Assembly (NCBI RefSeq): GCF_030160715.1 | Contig: NZ_BSOW01000038.1 | Location: forward strand, 1 to 64,000 | From: Bradyrhizobium iriomotense | GTDB taxonomy: Bacteria > Pseudomonadota > Alphaproteobacteria > Rhizobiales > Xanthobacteraceae | DNA length: 64,000 nt | Reading direction: 5' to 3' | Part shown: in pieces, positions 27,568-36,396 of the stretch | Position numbering within the stretch: the first letter of the stretch is position 1 | How the letters are laid out: every line of letters starts with the position of its first letter | Made by a program: the position numbers and the translations under genes | The notes under the pieces: model-generated | Told to the model about the DNA's origin: nothing | Seen by the model: only the letters and a program-made list of their open reading frames with translations | Databases searched by the model: none

Positions 27568-27810
27568 ATGAGCAAGGCCACTCTCGACAATCGCCACCGC
27601 AACAAGGATGGAGAAATCAGCGCCAAACACGGAAACACCCTCATTGGCACATTGCGCAAAATGTACGGCCGAAGTTTCGCAGCCGGTTATCCTGATACCG
27701 AGAAGCTCGGCGAGGTTCTACCTAAGCTGAACGAGACATCGTTGAGCCAGCTCCGCCGTGATCATGAGACCGGCCACTTGGAGCACAAGATCACCAAAGC
27801 CTCGAAGTGA
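27568..27810 (+). CDS. Small conserved-looking protein (80 residues)
   Basis: ATG at 27568 with GGAGG upstream. The protein is basic and polar (LDNRHRNKDGEISAKHGNTL, IGTLRKMYGRSFAAGYP, LPKLNETSLSQLRRDHETG). It resembles a short rhizobial family of unknown function. A small frameshifted gene follows after 22 bp. Confidence 0.65.
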   Translation: MSKATLDNRHRNKDGEISAKHGNTLIGTLRKMYGRSFAAGYPDTEKLGEVLPKLNETSLSQLRRDHETGHLEHKITKASK

Positions 27811-27832
27811 GGCCGTACGCCGGAGGCACAGG

Positions 27833-28061
27833 ATGACCGACGATCAGGAACGATCCCTGCGCCAAGCTGAACAGAGAGCGCCTTGCAGTCGCACATCACG
27901 AGGTGGTCATGCAAGAAGAGGCGAAGAAGTCTGTTGATATTCGCCAAAACATGGCTCGCCTCAGGGAGCTAAGGCTGGCCAAGGAAGCGCAAGAACTTCG
28001 GACGGAAACTTCCAAAACAAACCAGCACGCAAGACCGAAACCGAAAAAGCGATTTAGATAA
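27833..28061 (+). pseudogene. Small charged protein, probable frameshift near the start
   Basis: The ATG at 27833 has a strong GGAGG but its frame (TDDQERSLRQAEQRA) stops after 34 residues. The adjacent frame reads LNRERLAVAHHEVVMQEEAK, KSVDIRQNMARLRELRLAKEA and on to the TAA at 28059-28061, a coherent charged helix. An indel between about 27846 and 27865 would join them to a protein of about 75 residues. The second part alone could start at the ATG 27909 (50 residues). Confidence 0.6.
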
Positions 28062-28062
28062 A

Positions 28063-28090
28063 GGGCCGCCTGAGCTGGCGGCCTCTTTTT
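28063..28090 (+). terminator. Rho-independent terminator
   Basis: Stem GGCCGCC (28064-28070), loop TGAGCT, stem GGCGGCC (28077-28083), then TCTTTTT. It starts two bases after the stop of the small gene and is nearly identical to 5679-5706. Confidence 0.87.
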
Positions 28091-28169
28091 CGGATGTCGC
28101 CGGTTGGCCCTACGGCGAAGTCCGACTCGGCTCCGAAATGGTCCGCTTACCGGGGATAGATCAGAACTC
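28091..28169. repeat. Dispersed repeat B, copy 1
   Basis: GATGTCGCCGGTTGGCCC is followed after about 40 bases by GTCCGCTTACCGGGGATAGA and TCAGAA. The same order of blocks occurs at 32751-32828 and, partly, at 30680-30750. Confidence 0.55.
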
Positions 28170-28232
28170 GTTTGGTGGCTTCGAATAAACGGGAAGAGTT
28201 GAAGAACGACGGCCGGGAATGAGACGACGGCG

Positions 28233-28622
28233 CTACGCTGCAACAGGCGGTTGATGCTTACTGCACATCTGGGCGATGTCGGCCGTTACGTCTTCAAGCT
28301 GCCAAGGCTTTTCCCACCGGCGGACATTCTGAAACCGGCTGGGAATCATGTCGGCACAATAGCCAGTCGTGAAAACGAATGGCTTTCCGTTGCGCATAAG
28401 TTCATCCGCCAACGGATAGCTGGTTTCGCCGCGCAGGTTCACGTCAAGCACGGCGACATCAAAGCTATCGTGAGAGACAGACAATGCTGCTGCGAGTTCG
28501 GGAATAGGTCCGATCACTTGGGCGCCGCGCGTTCGTAGCGCATCTGCAAGGTCGTCACCGACCAAATACTCATCTTCAACGATGAGAACGCGGCAGCCCT
28601 TCATGGGGGCTTGGTGGATCAT
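28233..28622 (-). CDS. Single-domain response regulator
   Basis: About 129 residues forming only a receiver domain: acidic pair in VLIVEDEYLV, phospho-acceptor Asp in DVAVLDVNLRGE, the Thr/Ser switch in FVFTTGY and Lys in WEKPW. No output domain, so it would act by protein contact or as a phosphate sink, as in CheY-like or HWE-kinase partner receivers. ATG at 28622 (AGGTGG upstream); a GTG at 28631 is possible. No kinase is directly adjacent. Confidence 0.85.
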   Translation of the reverse strand: MIHQAPMKGCRVLIVEDEYLVGDDLADALRTRGAQVIGPIPELAAALSVSHDSFDVAVLDVNLRGETSYPLADELMRNGKPFVFTTGYCADMIPSRFQNVRRWEKPWQLEDVTADIAQMCSKHQPPVAA

Positions 28623-28771
28623 CTTTACCACCTATCGCAATGTTCCGCTCAGTAGGACAAATGCCTATTAGCGAAAACGTTCCGACATTATGTTCCAACT
28701 TCCGCGCCTTTGCGGAAAGAAACCGGCGCGCGCACGGCGTTGCACGCGCCACAGTGAAGCCAGTTTCGCCC

Positions 28772-28954
28772 TTAGCGGACGTGCCCCAACGGAATGGCAA
28801 GCGACAGCGCCTTTTGGCGCAAGCTGCCAACAGTGCGTTTCATTTCCTTGGCGATCTTAACAACAGGCGTGCGCGCCTTGGAGTGGGCGCGCAGTTGCTT
28901 AACGTCCGCTGCGGTGTATTCGCGGCGGACAATTTTCTTAGTTTTCTTGGCCAT
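28772..28954 (-). CDS. Small basic protein (60 residues)
   Basis: Strongly basic: KKTKKIVRREYTAADVKQLR, then TPVVKIAKEMKRTVGSLRQK and SLAIPLGHVR. The second half has a helix-turn-helix-like spacing (KIAKEMKRTVGSLRQKA), as in small rhizobial proteins I recall. DNA binding is a guess. Confidence 0.68.
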   Translation of the reverse strand: MAKKTKKIVRREYTAADVKQLRAHSKARTPVVKIAKEMKRTVGSLRQKALSLAIPLGHVR

Positions 28955-29153
28955 TACGTCTTCCTGCTTTTGGGAAGGCGCTTCCTAGCACGAACAGCCA
29001 GCTTGGCAATGCGTTTTGGGCTATGGCCCGCCGATGCGCGGCCGACAATTTGCGTACATCATTCGGCAGCAATGCACACGCGTTCGCTACTTTTTTATGT
29101 GAGTGACCACAACGAGCGCCATATACCTTCGTATCGGTCCGTGCCCCCTTTAG

Positions 29154-29312
29154 ATGATCGAAGTTTACCTAGGTTCAATTGAGCCGATCGCGATCGTCTT
29201 ATCTATTGTGGTGTGCGGTAGCGCTCCCGCTATCGTTGCCCTCCTTGGGCGTTTCCTCCCTAGACTTGGGCCGCTTGTGGCAGCACAGGCGGTCTTTCTT
29301 CTTGTGCTTTAG
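29154..29312 (+). CDS. Possible small membrane protein (52 residues)
   Basis: An ATG at 29154 opens a frame with two hydrophobic stretches (PIAIVLSIVVCGSAPAIVAL and LVAAQAVFLLVL) and stops at 29310-29312. There is no clear ribosome-binding site, so this is only a possibility. Confidence 0.3.
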   Translation: MIEVYLGSIEPIAIVLSIVVCGSAPAIVALLGRFLPRLGPLVAAQAVFLLVL

Positions 29313-29522
29313 GAGCGTGAGAAACTGCGGGCCCGCGCACCGCGCCTATTGAGATATTTGGTGCAAGGGAAGCCGACCCGCTCCTGTGCATTGATGTTCG
29401 GCGCGATTTTGGCTCGGGGAATACAGCCACTCGTCCATGTTTGCGCTCCTCTCACGCGCGTTCGGAACAGAAGGCCCCAGACCCTTGTTCAATCGTCCAG
29501 CCTCCAACTAAGGAGAAGGGCA

Positions 29523-29941
29523 ATGATTACTTACAGACTTATGATCTTGGGCGCCGTGCTCGCCGTCAGCACCAGCCCGGTGAATGCCGGCCCCTGCGAC
29601 ACGGCGAGCCGCGATGCAGGATCAGGGAATGTCCCGGGCTATACCGGACAAACCACCGGCTCCACTGCAACCGATTCCAAGCAGCAACCGCCGACATCTT
29701 CGATGAGCAAAGCCTCGGAGCATACCGCAACATCGTCGGAAGACGCGCAGCGCCAGATGCAGAGCCAGCCCACCGTTGCCGAGCAATCGACGACGACCAG
29801 CCCGCACCTTCCGCGCAGTCGCCGGATAGGACGGCAGGCACGGTCGAGCAGACCCGTCCCGAACCCACTGAACAATCAAAGAAAGCGACGGCCGGGGCGG
29901 CTGAGCCCGCACCGTCCCAGAAAAAGGCGACGGACTGCTAG
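29523..29941 (+). pseudogene. Small secreted polar protein, frameshifted
   Basis: The ATG at 29523 has AAGGAGAAGG upstream. A signal peptide (LMILGAVLAVSTSPVNA) precedes a Ser/Thr/Gln-rich mature part (SRDAGSGNVPGYTGQTTGST, SSEDAQRQMQSQPTVAEQ). After about 29795 the present frame turns Arg-rich and runs to 30011, whereas another frame continues in the same polar style (QPAPSAQSPDRTAGTVEQ, AAEPAPSQKKATDC) to a stop at 29939-29941. An indel near 29800 is therefore likely. Function unknown; probably periplasmic. Confidence 0.65.
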
Positions 29942-30007
29942 AAGCGCGGGAGACATGAGCTCAAAGGGGAACGTATCGAGGGCGGCCCGAACGTGTAGCG
30001 GACATGG

Positions 30008-30386
30008 CTAGCTCGGAAACAGCTTGTCCCGAATGTAGCGAGATGTCGGCGTTAGCCTGATCCGTCGCGGCTTGCGCCACACCGCCTTATCGATTTCCTT
30101 TTTGTCACCGATCTTCCAAGGGACCAGAGGCCTGCTTGACCACGAAGATCGCATCGCTCATCTTTCGTCCGGATTGGCGATTTTTGCTCCTTACTTCCTT
30201 CCACAACTTCAGCGGCCCAAGTTTGAGCCTTGGCAGTTCTTCCCTGATCTCACGACGAAGGCACTTTCTTTCACTCTCGCCAGCATGTTTGCGGCCGCCT
30301 GGAAACATCCAGAGCCTATCGCGCCGTCGTCTGACGAGGAGCACGCGCCCCTTCTTCGCAGCAACGAGCTTTGAGGATTTCGCCAT
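30008..30386 (-). pseudogene. NUDIX hydrolase, frameshifted near the C-terminus
   Basis: NUDIX enzymes hydrolyse nucleoside diphosphates linked to other moieties. From the ATG at 30386 the frame shows VLLVRRRRDRLWMFPGG and a complete Nudix box, GRKHAGESERKCLRREIREE (Gly31 to Glu50). It ends at 30105 after ASGPLEDR. Another frame continues with VPWKIGDKKEIDKAVWRK and RRIRLTPTSRYIRDKLFPS to a stop at 30008-30010. One lost base at about 30125-30145 explains this. Catalytic residues are intact, so the truncated protein could keep activity. Confidence 0.8.
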
Positions 30387-30533
30387 ATCCCGTCGAATCG
30401 ATCTGACAAGTCGATGTCAGTCTAGAGCGGATGGTTTGATCTGCAATCATGGGTGTTTTTTCGGCTCCGTACTATCCCGGGGTAAATCTCACGGATCGTG
30501 ACCGCGCGCCTAGGCTCCGCTATTTTCCGGAGC

Positions 30534-30641
30534 ATGCTCGACATCTTCGACATTCTCGAAGAACCTAAGTTCTGGTTCGCGCTGGCCAGTGGACTGGCTC
30601 CGATCGTGGTCGCCATCATCATCTTGTGGCTCCGCCGATGA
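30534..30641 (+). CDS. Possible single-helix membrane peptide (35 residues)
   Basis: ATG at 30534, stop at 30639-30641. The peptide has an acidic amphipathic start (LDIFDILEEPKFW) and a hydrophobic helix (LASGLAPIVVAIIILW) ending in LRR, the layout of small inner-membrane proteins. GGAG lies very close to the ATG (poor spacing). Confidence 0.38.
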   Translation: MLDIFDILEEPKFWFALASGLAPIVVAIIILWLRR

Positions 30642-30679
30642 AGTCGCCAGCGACACCTTCTGGTTCCGCTGCCGTGCAG

Positions 30680-30750
30680 GATGTCGCCTGTTGGCCCATC
30701 GCTTCAGTTGGCGCAGTGCAGCGGGATGTCTGAAGTTAGGGGTAGATCGG
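30680..30750. repeat. Dispersed repeat B, copy 2 (partial)
   Basis: GGATGTCGCCTGTTGGCCC is followed by GGGGTAGATC-type bases about 50 bases later, the same order as in the other copies but more diverged. Confidence 0.45.
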
Positions 30751-30891
30751 GCGTGGCTAGCGAACTACAAGAATGTCGAGATTGACCCCGAGCGGACATT
30801 GCCGCTCAAACCTGCTAAGATGGACGCAGGAATAGGTGGCGTACCCGCTTAAGTCAGGCGTTCGTCCTCGCCCACCGCGTTTGCAAAGAAA

Positions 30892-32718
30892 ATGCGAACA
30901 CTAGTACTTGTTTGGTTGCTGGCCGTAACGGCGACATTGGCGGTGGCGGAACCGTCGCCGCGCACTGCTCTTGTTATCGATGAGCCTGATCCGTCTAGCG
31001 GGATTCCTACGACGTTTTCCGCCACATTGAGAGCAGCCCTCAACAATTTCAGACCGAGCGTGGCGGTATTCGGTGAGACCCTCGATTTGAAGCGATTTTC
31101 CGGTCGGAAACAGGAAGCCACTCTGCGGACCTATGTTCAACAAAAATATAGTGATGTGCGTTTTGGTGTCATTGTGGCTGTGGGGGCGTCAGCCTTAGAC
31201 CTTGTGAGGCGTTGGCGATCAGAACTATGGCCAGACGTGCCCGTCGTGTTCGCTGCGATCGACGAGATGACCGCTGCCAGACTCGAACCTGACCGCAATA
31301 TGACTGGTTTGGTTATGCGGCGAACGATTAAATCAACGATGACAGTTGCGCATATCCTCGTTCCCGACCTCAAGCGCCTTGCTGTGTTGGGTGGATCGCT
31401 CACGAAGGACCCCTACCGACTTCAGTATCTGAAAGAGCTTCCAGCCTTGGCTGGCCAAACAGAACTGATCAATCTGACCGGCTTACCCTTGAATGTGCAG
31501 GCCGCTCGTGGAGCTTCACTCCCAGACAAAACCGCGATCTTCTACACCTCCCTTTTCATCGATGATGAAGGAACACGTTATTCCTCCCCTGATGCTCTAA
31601 CTGTGATTGCTAGGGTGGCAAACCGACCGATTTTGGTCGATGTGGAATCGCTAATCGGATTTGGTGCGACAGGTGGGTTTGTTCTGAACAATGTTGCCTA
31701 CGGTCAGGAGGTGGCGGCCCTCGCCGCCCGGATTCTCGATGATGCCAGCGTTGCTGCGAACCCAATTGTTGTAGGTGAATTTACCAAGCCAGTATTCGAT
31801 TGGCGACAGATGCAGCGCTGGGGCATCAGTGAACATGGTTTGCCGCCAGATACGGAAATCCACTTCCGTGAAACCAGTGTATGGCATGATTACGCTTGGC
31901 CCATTGCCCTAACGTTCGGGGTTATCGTATTGCAGGGTGGGTTGATTTCTCTTCTCCTCCACGAGCGACATCGGCGTCGATACGCTGAAGTACAGTCGCG
32001 GCAGCGCATGTCCGAGCTTGCGCGTGTCAATCGCTTTTCAACGGCGGGCGAATTGACCGCCTCAATTGCGCATGAAATCAACCAGCCGCTAGGCGCTATT
32101 CAGACGAACGCTGAGACGATGGAATTGATGCTTCGGTCGCCATCGCCGGACCTCGAAGATCTCAAAGAGATAGCTATCGATATCCGGCGTGATCAAGATC
32201 GCGCCAGTGAAGTCATTCGTCGCTTGCGAAGTATGTTGAGGAAAGCGCCGTTTGAATCCAGCGATATCGACCTGAACGAACTTGTTCGCGAAACTGAGGA
32301 ATTTCTTTCTGCACTCGCCGTTGCGCGGCAAGTCGAATTGACCAACGCCCTCGCTCTGACGCCTCTACCCATCAAGGCTGATCGAATTCAGCTACAGCAG
32401 GTCATATTGAACCTCATTGTAAACGCAATGGATGCAATGTCCGATATACCAGTCGGCAAGCGCAAAATCAGCATTCAAACCACGCGCAACGACCGTCTTG
32501 GTGAAGTGTCTATTTCCGATGCCGGTCCCGGCATTCCGCCGGATAAGGCAAAGCAAGTGTTTGAAGCGTTCTTCACGACAAAGGCAGAGGGGATGGGGAT
32601 TGGGTTGTCGATTGCGCGAACAATCGTCGAGGCCCACGGTGGTCGCATATGGGCAGACAATCAGGCAACAGGCGGAGCCGTGTTTCATATCAGCCTGCCA
32701 CTCGCTGAAGGTTTGTAA
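30892..32718 (+). CDS. Sensor histidine kinase with periplasmic ABC-substrate-binding-like domain
   Basis: 608 residues. A signal-like first helix (LVLVWLLAVTATLAVA) exports residues 20-335, a domain like the ABC-type sugar/amino-acid sensor family (periplasmic-binding-like, LNNVAYGQEVAALAARIL), which probably binds a ligand. One membrane helix (about 336-356) leads to a HisKA domain with H-box SIAHEINQPLGAI (His394) and a HATPase domain with N-box LNLIVNAMDAM and the G boxes ISDAGPGIPPD and GMGIGLSIARTIVEAHGG. It should autophosphorylate on His394. No response regulator is adjacent; candidates are at 28.2 kb or 45-48 kb. Confidence 0.88.
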   Translation: MRTLVLVWLLAVTATLAVAEPSPRTALVIDEPDPSSGIPTTFSATLRAALNNFRPSVAVFGETLDLKRFSGRKQEATLRTYVQQKYSDVRFGVIVAVGASALDLVRRWRSELWPDVPVVFAAIDEMTAARLEPDRNMTGLVMRRTIKSTMTVAHILVPDLKRLAVLGGSLTKDPYRLQYLKELPALAGQTELINLTGLPLNVQAARGASLPDKTAIFYTSLFIDDEGTRYSSPDALTVIARVANRPILVDVESLIGFGATGGFVLNNVAYGQEVAALAARILDDASVAANPIVVGEFTKPVFDWRQMQRWGISEHGLPPDTEIHFRETSVWHDYAWPIALTFGVIVLQGGLISLLLHERHRRRYAEVQSRQRMSELARVNRFSTAGELTASIAHEINQPLGAIQTNAETMELMLRSPSPDLEDLKEIAIDIRRDQDRASEVIRRLRSMLRKAPFESSDIDLNELVRETEEFLSALAVARQVELTNALALTPLPIKADRIQLQQVILNLIVNAMDAMSDIPVGKRKISIQTTRNDRLGEVSISDAGPGIPPDKAKQVFEAFFTTKAEGMGIGLSIARTIVEAHGGRIWADNQATGGAVFHISLPLAEGL

Positions 32719-32750
32719 GACGCGCCTCTTACCGCTCGCGCTCGTTTTTT

Positions 32751-32828
32751 GAAATGTCGCCTGTTGGCCCTTTTTCGAAGTGGCGGTCGACACCGAAAAC
32801 GTCCGGTTATCGGGATAGACCAGAAGCT
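32751..32828. repeat. Dispersed repeat B, copy 3
   Basis: AATGTCGCCTGTTGGCCC is followed by TTTCGAAGTGGCGGTCGACA and then GTCCGGTTATCGGGATAGAC and CAGAA. Blocks and order match 28091-28169. Confidence 0.58.
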
Positions 32829-33242
32829 ATCGGCGGGCGGTAAAACCGACGCGACTGACCCGCTAAGGACATCGCTTGAAGAACGCGTTCTCAGGAGAGA
32901 TCAGAAGCGAGCAAGCTTTTGCGAGAATATTGCATTGGTCGCATTTTCGACTTTCCAACAGAATGGGCTCATCGCGTCGGTAGCGAATGTCCGCTCTTGC
33001 GCCGCTTGTGGGTGATGAGCGGACGTTCGACCACCGCGACGTTGACGCCTGGCTCAAGCACCACGGCATCCTGCGCGGCGGGTTCCGGGTGCAGTGACCC
33101 GTGACGTGGGCGGTTTTTCGCCGGGGACAACATCGGCGAAGTTCGTCGGGCAGGATGCGGACGAGCAAGCGTATCCGGTCCTTCACTGGCTGCGGAAACA
33201 GGCTAAGGTTGCAGCCCCATCAAGGGTTAAAGGACAAGCGCG
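32829..33242. other. Gap with a coding-like remnant
   Basis: No full gene. A plus-strand frame at about 33013-33097 reads DERTFDHRDVDAWLKHHGIL then RGGFRVQ and a stop, which looks like the tail of a lost protein. Repeat-like bases (GAATGTCCGCTCTTGCGCC) are at about 32984. Confidence 0.4.
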
Positions 33243-33494
33243 ATGACCACAATCAAGCTCTTGGCGACTGGATTGATCGCGATCACCGTGCTTACAACGG
33301 CCGCCGTGGCTCGCGAGAAATTCGCAGCCGGGCGAACGCGCATCACAGCATACGGCACGCCCTGTGATATATTCAATACCGGCCCCGGCGGCTGCTGGAT
33401 TGTCTGGGAGGGCATTCCAATATGGTTCGGTCGATCGGTCCGGGGCGTGCCCGGCCGCATTTGCGACGACGGAGACAATGCGAGGATATGTTGA
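33243..33494 (+). CDS. Small secreted cysteine-containing protein
   Basis: 83 residues. A signal peptide (IKLLATGLIAITVLTTAAVA) is followed by a mature part with four cysteines (TPCDIFNTGPGGCWIVWEG, GRICDDGDNARIC), probably disulfide-bonded in the periplasm. AAGGAC precedes the ATG. No family recognised. Confidence 0.62.
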   Translation: MTTIKLLATGLIAITVLTTAAVAREKFAAGRTRITAYGTPCDIFNTGPGGCWIVWEGIPIWFGRSVRGVPGRICDDGDNARIC

Positions 33495-33591
33495 GATGCG
33501 GAGGCTAGGAGGCGCGCCGCGTCATCCGAGGCCATCGCCGCGCGGCGGCTTCAGCGTGCAGTGATCCCCGCCGGATTGCTTCACAATTTGG

Positions 33592-33693
33592 CCGACCTAT
33601 CTCAGGCCGATTTTGTATGAGCTTTGCGCGCCGACCAGGGCCGCCAAGTTTCCTTCCGGTCCCAACTGGCTTCACGAGATCAAGTACGATGGA
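33592..33693 (+). pseudogene. ATP-dependent DNA ligase (LigD-like), N-terminal remnant
   Basis: The frame reads LRPILYELCAPTRAA then FPSGPNWLHEIKYDG, which is the segment containing the nucleotidyl-accepting lysine (EIKYDG) of LigD/LigC-type ATP-dependent ligases. It breaks right after GlyAsp region at 33693 and the next gene's ribosome-binding site begins, so only about 34 residues remain. No start codon is in this frame here. It is a relic. Confidence 0.7.
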
Positions 33694-33722
33694 CCATGTA
33701 CTTCCAAAAAAGGAGCGTACCG

Positions 33723-34591
33723 ATGCCTGACCTAAGGGAAAAGCAACGCGAAGCCCGCCGGAAGATCATTCGCCAATGGGCGAAGCTTCCGAAGGATAAA
33801 CGGCAGTCTATGGAGGGGATTTCTGAATTCGCCAGGACCGCCGCACAGCAGAACGAAAACGCATTCATACGCAGTCATCGCGATCCGTACGAAAAGATCA
33901 AAGCTGAACGCATCGACGATGATGATGAAGTATCCGTCGCGCGAGACAACCAGATCCTAACAGATGCGCAGGTCAGCAACCTGCTTCGAGCCGCACGCGA
34001 GATCGACGGCGAGCAGGGATTCGAAGGCGACTTGTATCGCCTCGTCGTGTGCCTGGCAGCAACCGGTGCGCGATTTGCGCAAGCAAGACGAATGCGCGTC
34101 GGCGATGTTCAGGCAGAAGAGCATCGCCTGATGGTGCCAGGTTCCTACAAAGGCCGTGGCGGCAACGGTGGGTCCGTCCCGTTTCCAGTGGGCGACGACA
34201 TCATTGAGGCATTGTCGCAGGGAAATTTGGACCGCCCCAAAGAGGCTACTTTATTTGAACGATGGAGCTATGACCAGGAAGTTGGTACCATGGTTTGGAG
34301 AAGGTCAAAACGTGGTCCGTGGAAAACGGCAGAACTCACTCGCCCCTGGCGTTCTATCCGCGAGCACGCAAAGCTACCAGAAGCTATTCCCTACGCGTTG
34401 CGACATTCCAGCATCGTCCGCGGCTTGCGAAACCGACTATTCAGCACGTTGCTAAACTGCACAATACTTCCGTGAAAATGATCGAGCGGCACTACGCCAA
34501 ATACATTTCCACAGCTCTAGAAGATCTCGCTCGCGCGGCAATCGTGCCGCTGGTTCCGCGGCATGTCGAAACGGTGATCGGAGGCACATAA
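33723..34591 (+). pseudogene. Tyrosine recombinase/integrase, frameshifted before the catalytic tyrosine
   Basis: The ATG at 33723 has AGGAG upstream. The core includes the first catalytic Arg region (CLAATGARFAQARRMRVGDV), YALRHSSIVRGL (His-x-x-Arg) and, in another frame, IQHVAKLHNTSVKMIERHYA with the nucleophile Tyr, ending VPRHVETVIGGT at 34589-34591. The frame breaks at about 34425-34432; as written the first frame ends at 34475 without the tyrosine, so it would be inactive. Restored length is about 289 residues. It sits directly after the ligase remnant. Confidence 0.8.
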
Positions 34592-34949
34592 GCGATTTAG
34601 CTCTCCTGCCATCGAACACGCCGCGATGGCCAATCGCAGTTAGTCCGAGATGATGAAGCACGCCGGACCATCGACCAGGGGCCACGGCAGCAAACCTCTT
34701 TCGCCATGAGAAGTTGCGCGGACGGTCTACTCCGTGGGGCTCTCAATGGATCGAGATTTCTCCTACGCAAAGGGGTCATTGGCGCGTACAAAACTCCTTA
34801 GCGTAGAGGGAAACACCCCAGAGTGCATCCAGTCGGTCGGAGAAGCGAAGATTATTTTCGGCATCAACTGAAAACCATGATCGAGCTGCGGCTCTCGCTT
34901 TCTGCGTTCGGCCACGACGTACACAGGGCAATCGCTCACGTCAGCGCTC
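34592..34949. other. Intergenic stretch, nothing recognised
   Basis: Convergent gap between the integrase and the ABC operon. No clear terminator hairpin with a T run and no gene. Confidence 0.4.
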
Positions 34950-35669
34950 TCATGGTGCCAGGAGGTGCAGGAGCTTCGGATCGTGGCGCACCGCCGACGC
35001 GCGACCTTCAAGAACGACGCGTCCGCGATCGAGGACATAGGTGTAGTCCGCCAAATTCAGGGCGAGCTCGAGGTGCTGCTCGACGATGACGACGGCGGTA
35101 TTTTTGATGAGCTCCCGCAAGCGCTCGGCAATCTCCTCTATGACGCCGGACCACACACCTTCCGTAGGTTCGTCCAGCAGCAGGAGCTTGGGCCTCGACA
35201 AGATGGCCCGGCCGATCGCCAGCATTTTCCGCTCGCCGCCCGAAAGCGTTCCTGCCGGCTGCCCCAAGCGCTGACCGAGCTTCGGGAACCAGGCGAGCAC
35301 CTGATCGATCGGCGACAGGTCTCGGTTCAGCAGCGCAGCCACCTCGAGGTTCTCGCGCACGGTCAGCCGGTCGAAGACGGCATGCTCCTGCGGCACATAA
35401 CCGAGACCCAAACGAACCCGACGTTCGGTTGGCAGCCGCGTGATGTCGTGAAGATCCATGGCGATGGTCCCGCTGCGGGCCGTGAGCTCGCCGACGATTG
35501 TCTTCAGCAAGGTCGTCTTGCCAGCGCCGTTGCGACCGAGCACTGCCACGGCGCCATGCCGTGGCGCTGCCAGCGTTATGTCGAACAGGACCTGGCTGCG
35601 GCCGTATGCGACAGAAAGCTCGCGGACTTGAAGGAACTGCGGCTCGAACACGGGTGAGGGCTCAGACAC
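34950..35669 (-). CDS. ABC transporter ATP-binding protein, LivF/UrtE type
   Basis: 239 residues. Walker A GRNGAGKTT, signature LSGGERKMLAIGRAI, Walker B LLLLDEPTEGVW and switch His in VIVEQHLELAL. I chose the GTG at 35669 because it overlaps the preceding gene's stop (GTGTCTGA) and GGAGG lies upstream; the longer frame has no good start. Second ATPase of the branched-chain/urea-amide type importer. Confidence 0.88.
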   Translation of the reverse strand: MSEPSPVFEPQFLQVRELSVAYGRSQVLFDITLAAPRHGAVAVLGRNGAGKTTLLKTIVGELTARSGTIAMDLHDITRLPTERRVRLGLGYVPQEHAVFDRLTVRENLEVAALLNRDLSPIDQVLAWFPKLGQRLGQPAGTLSGGERKMLAIGRAILSRPKLLLLDEPTEGVWSGVIEEIAERLRELIKNTAVVIVEQHLELALNLADYTYVLDRGRVVLEGRASAVRHDPKLLHLLAP

Positions 35670-36396
35670 GGGTAAGATAGACCTCCCGCACTTTGGCGCT
35701 GCTCTGGATGTCGCTGACCGTTCCGCAGTCGACCACGTTGCCCTGATCAAGGACGGTGAGTCGATCGCAAATACTGCGGATGAAATCGAGATCATGTTCG
35801 ACGATGACTAGGGAGCAGCGATCTTTGAGCGCTATCAGCAGCTCGCCGGTGACGCGCCTCTCTTCGAAGCTCATTCCGGCAGTCGGTTCGTCGAGCAAGA
35901 GCAGCCGCGGCTCACAGGCGAGAGCCATCGCGATTTCGAGCCACTGCTGTTGACCGTGGGACAGCGCGGCCGCTCGCTCCGTGGACCGCTCGACCAGCCG
36001 AAACTGCTCAAGCACGTGCATAACTCGTTCATGGAGCGTCCCGCGCGTGCGCGAAAAGATCAGACTAGAGATCGGGTTTCGCGCCTGCAGCGCCAGGAGC
36101 ACGTTGTCATAGACGGTAAGCGCCGGGAGCACGCTGGTGATCTGGAACTTTAGGCTGAGGCCGGCGCGCGCCCGCTGTGCTGGTGCTTCCGCGGTAATGT
36201 CCCGCCGTGCGAAGCGAATAGTCCCCTTAGTCGGCAGCTCGGCGCCGGCTACGCATTTCAGCAGTGTGCTCTTGCCAGAGCCGTTGGGACCGATCAGACC
36301 GTGAAATTCGTTTTCGCCAACAGTTAGGTCAACGCCGCGCAAGGCCATGAGTCGTCCAAAAGCCTTGGTAACCCCGCATACTTCAAGCAGCGGCAT
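35662..36396 (-). CDS. ABC transporter ATP-binding protein, LivG/UrtD type
   Basis: 244 residues. Walker A GPNGSGKST, a variant signature LSHGQQQWLEIAMAL (SHGQ rather than SGGQ, typical of the LivG/UrtD group), Walker B LLLLDEPTAGM and His in VIVEHDLDFI. It overlaps the permease gene by 14 bp and the LivF-type gene by 8 bp, so the operon is translationally coupled. Confidence 0.9.
   Translation of the reverse strand: MPLLEVCGVTKAFGRLMALRGVDLTVGENEFHGLIGPNGSGKSTLLKCVAGAELPTKGTIRFARRDITAEAPAQRARAGLSLKFQITSVLPALTVYDNVLLALQARNPISSLIFSRTRGTLHERVMHVLEQFRLVERSTERAAALSHGQQQWLEIAMALACEPRLLLLDEPTAGMSFEERRVTGELLIALKDRCSLVIVEHDLDFIRSICDRLTVLDQGNVVDCGTVSDIQSSAKVREVYLTRV

Larger units (their letters stand above)
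30387..30891. other. Gap with repeat B copy 2 and a possible tiny gene
   Basis: No gene longer than 40 residues is supported. It contains the short frame at 30534-30641 and the repeat at 30680-30750. Confidence 0.4.
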
